Source of the DNA: an uncultured Enorma sp.
GTDB taxonomy: Bacteria; Actinomycetota; Coriobacteriia; Coriobacteriales; Coriobacteriaceae
DNA length: 13,420 nt
NCBI GenBank assembly: GCA_905210055.1
Contig: CAJLVH010000036.1
Location: 1 to 13,420 of the forward strand
Reading direction: 5' to 3'
Under the pieces are notes generated by a model. It was not told the origin of the DNA, did no database searches, and worked only from the letters and a program-made list of their open reading frames with translations. Shown in pieces: positions 1-5,670 of the stretch. The position numbers and the translations under genes were made by a program. Position 1 is the first letter of the stretch. Every line of letters begins with the position of its first letter.

Positions 1-4
1 GTCA

Positions 5-22
5 AAACGACCCCGTCCCCAA
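5..22. repeat. Half-copy of dispersed REP-like repeat
   Basis: Positions 5-22 read AAACGACCCCGTCCCCAA. They match 17 of 18 bases of the right arm of the large inverted repeat at 2936-2953. The copy lies about 20 bases before the gyrA ribosome site and may continue left of the window, so whether it is half of a full inverted repeat cannot be seen. Confidence 0.6.
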
Positions 23-54
23 ATGAGTCACCCAGCAACGCCAGGAGGTAATAC

Positions 55-2796
55 GTGGCTGAAGATATGAACAACGAGGGCTTGCCTGAGGATCTGAAGC
101 GCTTGCTCGCTCGCGCCGAGGCCGATGATGAGGGCGCCGATGTCTATGTTGAGGACGAAGGCGAAGATGAAGAGGAAGAGGACGAAGGCGAACTCGAGGA
201 GAGCTTCGGCGAGGTCGATCGTGGCGAAGCTGCCGGCGAGGATGTGAACGGCGGGCAGCTCCAGATCTCTGAGTTCGGCCGCGAGATGCGCCAGAGCTTC
301 ATCGAATACTCGATGTCGGTCATCACCGCCCGCGCCCTGCCGGACGTGCGCGACGGCCTGAAGCCGGTGCACCGCCGCATCCTCTACGCCATGAATGAGA
401 GCGGCATCTACCCCAACCGCCCGCATAAGAAGAGTGCGTGGACGGTCGGCGAAGTTATCGGCAAGTACCACCCGCACGGCGACTCTGCGGTCTACGACAC
501 GATGGTCCGCCTTGCCCAGTGGTTCAGCATGCGCACGCCGCTCATCGACGGCCATGGTAACTTCGGCAACATCGACGGCGACGGCGCCGCGGCCATGCGC
601 TACACCGAGAGCCGCCTTGCGCGCCCCGCCATGGAGCTCCTGCGCGATCTGCAGAAGGACACCGTCGACTGGCAGCCCAACTACGACGAGTCGCTCGCCG
701 AGCCGCAGGTGTTGCCGGCGCGCTTCCCCAACCTGCTCGTGAACGGTTCCTCGGGCATCGCGGTCGGCATGGCGACGAACATCCCGCCGCATAACCTCGG
801 CGAGGCCGTCGAGGCCACCTGCTACCTCATCGACCACCCCGAGGCGACGGTCGACGAGCTCATGCAGATCATGCCCGGCCCCGACTTCCCCACGGGCGCG
901 GTCATCATGGGTTCCGACGGCATCCGCCAGGCCTATGAGACCGGCCGCGGTTCCATCACCGTGCGCGCGAAGGCGCATGTGGAGTCCACGAAGACCGGCC
1001 GCAACCGCCTGGTGTTCACCGAGGTTCCTTATCAGGTGAACAAGGGCACCCTGCAGGAAAAGATCGCCCAGCTCGTGAACGAGAAGCGCATCGAGGGCAT
1101 CGCCGATATGCGCGACGAGTCCACGCAGAAGGGCATCCGCCTCGTCATCGAGCTCAAGAAGGGCGTCATCCCGCAGGTCGTCCTTAACAACCTGTATAAG
1201 TTCACCTCGCTGCAAACGACGTTCGGCGTGAACAACCTCGCACTCGTGGGAGGCGTGCCCAAATGCCTCTCGCTCACCGAGATGCTGCGCTGCTATATCG
1301 ACCACCAGGTCGACGTCGTCACCCGCCGCACGCGCTACGATCTCAAGAAGGCCCAGGCCCGCGCGCACATTCTCGAGGGCTACCTCTTGGCGCTCGACCA
1401 TATCGACGAGGTCATCCAGATCATCCGCTCCTCGCAGACGGATGCGGAGGCTTCGAGTCGCCTCATCGAGCGCTTCGGCTTCACACCCGAGCAGACGAAC
1501 GCCATCCTCGAGATGAAGCTCCGTCGCCTCACCGGCCTCGAGCGCGACAAGATCGAGGAAGAGCTCGCGGGGCTCCGCCGCGCCATCGCCTACTACGAGG
1601 ACCTGCTCGCCCACGAGGAGAAGATCCTGGGCGTCATCAAGGACGAGATGCGCGAGATCGCGAAGAAGTACGCCGACAAGCGCCGCACCGAGATCTCCCA
1701 GGCCGAGAAGGACCTCGACGTCGAGGATCTCGTCGCCGACGAGGACATGGTCGTGACCATCACCCATACCGGCTACGTGAAGCGCATCCCGGTGGCGGCC
1801 TACCGCTCGCAGAAGCGCGGCGGCAAGGGCGTCACGGGCGTGAACCTCAAAGAGGATGATGTCATCTCCGAGATGTTCATCGCGAGCACCCATGAGTACG
1901 TGCTCTTCTTCACGAATCGCGGCAAGGTGTATCGCTTGAAGGTGCACGAGCTGCCTGTGGGCACGCGTCAGGCGCGCGGCACCGCGATCGTGAACCTCTT
2001 GCCCTTCGAGGAGGGCGAGAAGATCGCGAGCGTCATCTCCTGCCGAGAGTTCCCCGATGATGAGTACCTGCTTTTCGCCACGAAGAGCGGCATGGTGAAG
2101 AAGACCGTCATGAGCGCCTACGACCGTAGCCGCCGCGACGGTATCATCGCCATCAATCTCAAGGCGGGTGACGCCCTGCTCAACGTGCGCCGTGTGCGCG
2201 AGGGCGACCGCATCATCATGGCGACGACCGCAGGCAAGGCGATCATGTTCGAGGAGGAGCAGGTGCGCGCAACCGGTCGCGATACGAGCGGCGTGCGCGG
2301 CATCACGCTCAAAGCCGACGCCTCCGTGCTTGGCATGGAGATCTCGAATGGTAAGGGCGACCTCTTCGTGGTGACCGAGCGCGGCTACGGCAAGCGCACG
2401 CCGGTCGCAGATTACCCGCTGCAGAACCGTGGTGGCCAGGGTGTCTATACCATTCAGATGACGCCGCGCAAGGGCAAGCTCGCTGCCATGAAGACGGTGG
2501 GCCCGCAGCACGAGCTCTTCATCATCACCGAGGGTGCCACGGTTATCCGCGTGAAGACGAGTGAGATCTCGCAGACCGGCCGCGCGACGCAGGGCGTGAA
2601 GATGATGAATGTGGCCGATGATGACCGCGTGACCGCCGTCGCCCGTATGACGAGCGCAAAGAAGAAGCCGAAGGCGCCGGCCGTTGACGAGAACCAGGGT
2701 ATGCTCCCGCTTGGCGACCTTACCCAGGCGGATGAGGATGAGCGCGTGGACATCGGCGCATCCGATGAGGCGCTCGAAGATCTCATGGACGAGTAA
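55..2796 (+). CDS. gyrA: DNA gyrase subunit A
   Basis: Catalytic breakage-reunion subunit of DNA gyrase, which with GyrB introduces negative supercoils using ATP. The 913-residue protein has the winged-helix/tower core from about residue 75. The DNA-linking tyrosine is Tyr183 in AAMRYTE, following Arg182 (E. coli Arg121/Tyr122). The quinolone-determining region HPHGDSAVYDT keeps Ser144 and Asp148 (E. coli Ser83/Asp87), so target-site resistance is not expected. The C-terminal beta-pinwheel holds the GyrA box QKRGGKG at 586-592, which marks gyrase rather than topoisomerase IV. The GTG start is preceded by AGGAGGT at 43-49 with 5-base spacing. Residues 1-70 form an unusual extension rich in Asp and Glu, and the C-terminus is also acidic. 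E. coli GyrA has 875 residues; most of the excess is this N-terminal extension. gyrB is probably upstream, outside the window. A strong terminator follows. Confidence 0.98.
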   Translation: MAEDMNNEGLPEDLKRLLARAEADDEGADVYVEDEGEDEEEEDEGELEESFGEVDRGEAAGEDVNGGQLQISEFGREMRQSFIEYSMSVITARALPDVRDGLKPVHRRILYAMNESGIYPNRPHKKSAWTVGEVIGKYHPHGDSAVYDTMVRLAQWFSMRTPLIDGHGNFGNIDGDGAAAMRYTESRLARPAMELLRDLQKDTVDWQPNYDESLAEPQVLPARFPNLLVNGSSGIAVGMATNIPPHNLGEAVEATCYLIDHPEATVDELMQIMPGPDFPTGAVIMGSDGIRQAYETGRGSITVRAKAHVESTKTGRNRLVFTEVPYQVNKGTLQEKIAQLVNEKRIEGIADMRDESTQKGIRLVIELKKGVIPQVVLNNLYKFTSLQTTFGVNNLALVGGVPKCLSLTEMLRCYIDHQVDVVTRRTRYDLKKAQARAHILEGYLLALDHIDEVIQIIRSSQTDAEASSRLIERFGFTPEQTNAILEMKLRRLTGLERDKIEEELAGLRRAIAYYEDLLAHEEKILGVIKDEMREIAKKYADKRRTEISQAEKDLDVEDLVADEDMVVTITHTGYVKRIPVAAYRSQKRGGKGVTGVNLKEDDVISEMFIASTHEYVLFFTNRGKVYRLKVHELPVGTRQARGTAIVNLLPFEEGEKIASVISCREFPDDEYLLFATKSGMVKKTVMSAYDRSRRDGIIAINLKAGDALLNVRRVREGDRIIMATTAGKAIMFEEEQVRATGRDTSGVRGITLKADASVLGMEISNGKGDLFVVTERGYGKRTPVADYPLQNRGGQGVYTIQMTPRKGKLAAMKTVGPQHELFIITEGATVIRVKTSEISQTGRATQGVKMMNVADDDRVTAVARMTSAKKKPKAPAVDENQGMLPLGDLTQADEDERVDIGASDEALEDLMDE

Positions 2797-2820
2797 CGTG
2801 AAGACAACCGCGTAACGAAA

Positions 2821-2848
2821 GAGGGAGCCCGCGGGCTCCCTCTTTTTT
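2821..2848 (+). terminator. Rho-independent terminator of gyrA
   Basis: Perfect 10-bp stem: GAGGGAGCCC at 2821-2830 pairs with GGGCTCCCTC at 2833-2842. Six T follow at 2843-2848. It starts 24 bases after the gyrA stop codon. An AAAG just before the stem gives only weak activity for transcripts arriving on the other strand. Confidence 0.93.
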
Positions 2849-2856
2849 GATTTATT

Positions 2857-2960
2857 GGGTTCGTTGGGGACGGGTTCGTTTCAACCCATTAGAAGGTCGA
2901 CGCGCTCACGTTTCGCAGTTCACCTCGATGGGTTGAAACGAACCCGTCCCCAACGAACCC
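2857..2960. repeat. Perfect 32-bp inverted repeat (REP/BIME-like)
   Basis: The left arm, 2857-2888, and the right arm, 2929-2960, are exact reverse complements over 32 bases, separated by a 40-base spacer. Each arm carries the core GGGGACGGGTTCGTTTCAAC or its complement. It lies between the convergent ends of gyrA and the - strand gene at 2982-4013, the usual place for repetitive extragenic palindromes. A related half-copy is at 5-22. Transcribed from either side it would form a very stable hairpin that could protect the 3' ends of both messages. REP-like palindromes of this kind are often spread by REP-associated tyrosine transposases (IS200/IS605 relatives); none is encoded in the window. 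Confidence 0.85.
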
Positions 2961-2981
2961 GGCGCCGCCGCGCGAGCGCGC

Positions 2982-4013
2982 TTAGATGAACGGACGACGA
3001 TCGAGGACGAGCTTGAGGGGCTTGTCGCTTGTGAGATACCCCGGCAGCGCCGCCTGCAGCTCGGCGAGTGCGCAGACGCAACCGAAGAGCGTATGCAGGT
3101 CGTTGAAGTTCTCGTGCGTTGTCGGGTCAAGATTGAGCAGGTACGGGACGTACTCATCGGCGAACGAGGTGAGCGCGGCTTTCGTCTCCATAAAGAGCGT
3201 TCCCGCCTGGCGCTGCGCGCGGTTCAAGGTGTACGCCCAGTCGACTTCGGCGAACGTGACCGCATGTCCAAGCGTCGGCCACCGGTGGTTCTCATAGATA
3301 TCAAGGCACGTCTTCACCGCCGCCTCGGGGTAGTGCATCGGCCGGTGCGCGTACTCATGGTTGAAGAGGTAGTGGAAGGACGCGGCAAGGTGGGGGAAGA
3401 CCGTGGGTGCATCGAGCACGCCAGAGAACGAGTCTCCCTGGCAAGTGGGAATCACATGTCCCTTGCGCCAGAATCCCGTTTGAGGATCCGCTTCACCGTA
3501 GAGCCAGGCAAAGTACCAGTCCTGCCATTCTCGCGACGCTTCTCCCGCGAGCACGAGAGCGGCGTAGATGCCGGCACCCTGATGAGAGGCAATCCATGGG
3601 TCGTTCTCCCAATGAAGGCCGTCGAGGAATGTGTAGAGCTCGTCGCGATCGAGGTAGCGGTGAAGCTCTGTGAGTTCGTACTTCGGACGTGCGTCGAAGA
3701 GTTCCAACGCAGCGATGCAGTGCGCGGTCGTGTGGTAGGGGTGGTGCGTCGCCTCGTTGAAGAGACCGGTGGCAGAATCCTGGAAATCCTGCAGCACGCC
3801 GACCCAAGAAGCGCGCTCTTCGGGATTCTGAGGAAACGCACCAATCATATAAAGGATGTTCGCCGCATCGGCGCAACCGTACTCGTTGATACCGAGCTCA
3901 CGGGATGCCCCTTCGTTCTGCCAAATCCAGCGAGCATAGGCACCGGGGCGATCGAGTTCATGGGTTGTGAGAACCTCGCGGACGCGGTCGATAATCGGCT
4001 GTATATCGTGCAC
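2982..4013 (-). CDS. Conserved protein, probable alpha/alpha-toroid fold, function unknown
   Basis: 343 residues, no signal peptide or membrane segment, so probably cytoplasmic. The sequence is made of amphipathic helices rich in Trp, His, Tyr and acidic residues, with loosely repeated blocks: LQDFQDSATGLFNEATHHPYHTT-type at 74-98, HWENDPWIASHQGAG at 134-148 and GEADPQTGFW at 173-182. The 'D...TG.F' turns followed by a helix with aromatic residues resemble the alpha/alpha toroids of prenyltransferase/terpene-cyclase and six-hairpin glycosidase proteins. The His cluster His90/His91/His94/His98 could be a metal or substrate site. I do not recognise a characterised family, and an enzymatic role is inference. 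The start is GTG at 4013, with GGAGGGA at 4021-4027 upstream. The gene lies 61 bases downstream of the nuclease-family gene on the same strand, with a dyad in the gap. Confidence 0.8.
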   Translation of the reverse strand: MHDIQPIIDRVREVLTTHELDRPGAYARWIWQNEGASRELGINEYGCADAANILYMIGAFPQNPEERASWVGVLQDFQDSATGLFNEATHHPYHTTAHCIAALELFDARPKYELTELHRYLDRDELYTFLDGLHWENDPWIASHQGAGIYAALVLAGEASREWQDWYFAWLYGEADPQTGFWRKGHVIPTCQGDSFSGVLDAPTVFPHLAASFHYLFNHEYAHRPMHYPEAAVKTCLDIYENHRWPTLGHAVTFAEVDWAYTLNRAQRQAGTLFMETKAALTSFADEYVPYLLNLDPTTHENFNDLHTLFGCVCALAELQAALPGYLTSDKPLKLVLDRRPFI

Positions 4014-4027
4014 GGTATGCTCCCTCC

Positions 4028-4064
4028 ACGTGATAACGTGACATCTTATGCCAGCTTATCACGT
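4028..4064. promoter_or_regulatory. 9-bp dyad upstream of the toroid gene (candidate operator or hairpin)
   Basis: ACGTGATAA at 4028-4036 is the exact reverse complement of TTATCACGT at 4056-4064, separated by 19 bases. It fills the gap between the stop of the nuclease-family gene (4075) and the ribosome site of the toroid gene (4021-4027). There is no T-run after it, so it is not a standard terminator. A repressor operator or an mRNA structure controlling translation are both possible. Confidence 0.45.
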
Positions 4065-4074
4065 CCGAGGGCGC

Positions 4075-4590
4075 CTAGAAATCGTCGGGTGAGAGCGTCT
4101 GAACGAACTGGTCGAACTGCTCGAGCTCCTCGTCGCGCGAGGGTTGCTCGTCGTTGCGGAGCAGGACGGTGCCCACGCGGTTCATGACGTCATCCTCGAT
4201 GTAGATGGGTGCGTTCGCGCGGACGGCGAGTGCAAGGGCGTCGCTCGGACGCGCATCGAGCATCACCTCGCGCATCGAATCGCCCTCTTCATGGACGAAC
4301 GTGATCTTCGCGTAGAATACGGGAGCATCATACCGGCTGATCTCGACGCGTTCGACCTTGGCGCCAAGTGCCGTGAGGGTATCGAGGAAGAGGTCGTGGG
4401 TGATGGGACGCGGGGTGGTGACGCCGTCGACGCCGCGGCTGACCGCTGCCGCCTCGACCGAGCCGGTTTGAATCGAGAGCGAGCGCAACGGTGTCTCCCG
4501 GTTGCTCGAAGTCGCCCGCTCGCGAAGCACGATGAGGGAAGGGATGGGACCCGATGCCATGATGATGCTCTCGATATCTGCGCGTATCAC
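4075..4590 (-). CDS. Bifunctional nuclease (BFN, DUF151) family protein
   Basis: 171 residues, cytoplasmic. The family signature is clear: RPITHDLF at 61-68, then a beta-rich stretch ending FYAKITF (92-98), then LDARPSDALALAVR at 111-124 and PIYIEDDV at 128-135, followed by an acidic tail. Plant and some bacterial family members have been reported to have DNase/RNase activity; the physiological role of bacterial ones is not settled, and no nuclease activity can be read from the sequence. The frame is open further upstream to 4707, but the start chosen is GTG at 4590. It has AGGAGG 7 bases upstream (4598-4603), gives a protein of family size, and the upstream extension has no family resemblance. 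It is transcribed away from purE and may be cotranscribed with the toroid gene. Confidence 0.88.
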   Translation of the reverse strand: MIRADIESIIMASGPIPSLIVLRERATSSNRETPLRSLSIQTGSVEAAAVSRGVDGVTTPRPITHDLFLDTLTALGAKVERVEISRYDAPVFYAKITFVHEEGDSMREVMLDARPSDALALAVRANAPIYIEDDVMNRVGTVLLRNDEQPSRDEELEQFDQFVQTLSPDDF

Positions 4591-4597
4591 GATGGCA

Positions 4598-4604
4598 CCT
4601 CCTC
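4598..4604 (-). promoter_or_regulatory. Ribosome binding site fixing the BFN-family start
   Basis: On the - strand this reads GAGGAGG, with AGGAGG 7 bases before the GTG at 4590. It decides for the short form over the longer open frame that begins at 4707. Confidence 0.8.
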
Positions 4605-4646
4605 TACACCGCATGTACGTACAGCTACTATGGTAGACGTTGGAGT

Positions 4647-4664
4647 CTATCCTAATTCGGATAG
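4647..4664. promoter_or_regulatory. Dyad in the purE/BFN divergent control region
   Basis: CTATCC at 4647-4652 and GGATAG at 4659-4664 form an inverted repeat around TAATTC. The surrounding stretch (about 4620-4735) is AT-richer than its neighbours, as expected of a divergent promoter region between the starts at 4590 and 4796. TTGTCA at 4701-4706 and TATAAC at 4727-4732 are good boxes for purE but 20 bases apart, so I cannot fix a promoter. The dyad could be an operator for either gene. Confidence 0.35.
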
Positions 4665-4795
4665 TATTACTACCCAAAAGGCCCGTGCTTAACCTTTCGG
4701 TTGTCATTTTTGCATAGGGCGTACGGTATAACGCGCAGTCGGCATCGACGCGACGCTAGTATAGGGGTGTTGAAACCCGCTACAGAGGAGGAATC

Positions 4796-5266
4796 ATGGC
4801 AGAGCAGGAAGCGACCCCCCTTGTCGGCATCATCATGGGTTCGAAGTCCGATCTCCCCACGATGGAGGCGTGCACGGCGGAACTCGAAGCGCTCGGCGTG
4901 CCCTATGAGCTCGTGATCGCAAGCGCGCACCGCACGCCCGACAAGGTGCACGAATGGGCGGAGAACGCAGCCGACCGCGGTCTGCGCGTGATCATCGCCG
5001 CCGCCGGGAAGGCAGCGCATCTGGGTGGCGTCGTGGCCGCGTTCACGCCCCTGCCCGTCATCGGCGTGCCCATGAAGACGAGCGACCTCGGAGGGCTCGA
5101 CTCGCTGCTCTCCATGGTGCAGATGCCCTCCGGCGTGCCCGTGGCGTGCGTGGCCATCAACGGCGCGAAGAACGCCGCGATCTACGCGACGCAGATCCTC
5201 GGCGCGACGATGTCCGAGTACCGAGCCGTCGTCGAGCAGCTCAAGCGCGAGATGGCCGAGGCGTAG
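4796..5266 (+). CDS. purE: N5-carboxyaminoimidazole ribonucleotide mutase (PurE, class I type)
   Basis: Converts N5-CAIR to 4-carboxy-AIR in de novo purine synthesis; a cytosolic enzyme, octameric in the family. 156 residues, normal length. The phosphate-binding GSKSD is at 15-19, SAHRTP at 43-48 with catalytic His45 (the same number as in E. coli), the loop AGKAAHLGG at 70-78, and MPSGVP plus AINGAKNAA further on. The loop differs from the E. coli AGGAAHLPG in having Lys72 and Gly77; I recall clostridial-type enzymes with a similar GKAAHL, so it is probably a lineage feature. ATG has GAGGAGG at 4785-4791 just upstream. No purK or other pur gene is adjacent, and a terminator follows, so it is probably a single-gene unit; purB lies 3.2 kb away on the same strand. 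Confidence 0.96.
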   Translation: MAEQEATPLVGIIMGSKSDLPTMEACTAELEALGVPYELVIASAHRTPDKVHEWAENAADRGLRVIIAAAGKAAHLGGVVAAFTPLPVIGVPMKTSDLGGLDSLLSMVQMPSGVPVACVAINGAKNAAIYATQILGATMSEYRAVVEQLKREMAEA

Positions 5267-5308
5267 CGGCCGCCGCGTCGCGTCGGCGAACATGTGAGCG
5301 TGATAAGA

Positions 5309-5336
5309 AAAACGGCACCAGCGATGGTGCCGTTTT
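5309..5336. terminator. Bidirectional terminator between purE and tRNA-Gly
   Basis: AAAACGGCACC at 5309-5319 pairs with GGTGCCGTTTT at 5326-5336 around a 6-base loop. The A-run on one side and T-run on the other make it work in both directions: it ends purE on the + strand and the tRNA transcript on the - strand, 8 bases past the tRNA CCA. Confidence 0.9.
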
Positions 5337-5343
5337 CATGTCC

Positions 5344-5418
5344 TGGAGCGGGCAACGGGACTCGAACCCGCGAGTGTCAGCTTGGGAAGCTGATGCCTTA
5401 CCACTTGGCGATGCCCGC
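5344..5418 (-). tRNA. tRNA-Gly (anticodon CCC)
   Basis: A complete cloverleaf can be folded on the - strand. The acceptor stem is GCGGGCA/TGCCCGC, the D arm is GCC...GGC with GTGGTAA in the loop, and the anticodon stem is TCAGC/GCTGA with loop TTCCCAA, giving CCC (at 5384-5386 on the + strand) to read GGG. The T arm has loop TTCGAGT. The discriminator is T and the CCA end is encoded (5344-5346). It is a lone tRNA, with its own promoter and terminator. Confidence 0.97.
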
Positions 5419-5453
5419 GTATGTGCGCGCTGTACTCAGTGAGCGCGCAAATC

Positions 5454-5482
5454 AGTATACCGTGCCGGTTTGCGCCGGGCAA
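5454..5482 (-). promoter_or_regulatory. Promoter of tRNA-Gly
   Basis: On the - strand a -35 box TTGCCC (5477-5482) and a -10 box TATACT (5454-5459) lie exactly 17 bases apart. The expected start, near 5447, gives a leader of about 29 bases. That leader contains the 7-bp hairpin GCGCGCT/AGCGCGC (5425-5431 with 5442-5448). Confidence 0.7.
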
Positions 5483-5498
5483 GGGGCGAAAACCCTTG
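5480..5498. repeat. Small dyad overlapping the tRNA -35 box
   Basis: CAAGGG at 5480-5485 and CCCTTG at 5493-5498 form a 6-bp inverted repeat around GCGAAAA. It overlaps the -35 box of the tRNA promoter. No known operator is recognised. Confidence 0.3.
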
Positions 5499-5584
5499 GG
5501 ATGCCGAAGCGGCTCCCGCCGCCCGACACCGAACCGGACGGCATGGTCACCCTGCCGTACACGGGTTTATTTCGGCGAACGGCG

Positions 5585-5615
5585 TTGTGTTTTCGCGGGG
5601 GGGGGGTGATACCAT
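5585..5615 (+). promoter_or_regulatory. Candidate phase-variable promoter of the surface protein gene
   Basis: TTGTGT at 5585-5590 could be a -35 box and TACCAT at 5610-5615 a -10 box, 19 bases apart, with the ten-G tract filling most of the spacer. Loss of two G would give the usual 17-base spacing. Both boxes are weak matches (3/6 and 4/6), so the exact promoter is uncertain. The placement of the tract between candidate boxes and upstream of a secreted protein is what makes it notable. Confidence 0.4.
5597..5606 (+). repeat. Homopolymeric tract of ten G
   Basis: Ten consecutive G, the longest G-run in the window, ending 64 bases before the ATG of the surface protein. Tracts of this length are typical slipped-strand mutation sites in phase-variable surface genes of other bacteria. 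Confidence 0.95.
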
Positions 5616-5670
5616 TTTCCCATCAACGCATTCCGGCAGACGGCCGGATACAGACAGAAGGGATACCACC

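Noticed and set aside
28..2511. 827-residue open frame antisense to gyrA
   Set aside because: It mirrors gyrA codon phase in GC-rich DNA, has no recognisable domain or ribosome site, and gyrA is certain.
4591..4707. Longer start for the BFN-family protein
   Set aside because: The extension lacks family similarity and would run through the real ribosome site at 4598-4604 and the promoter region.
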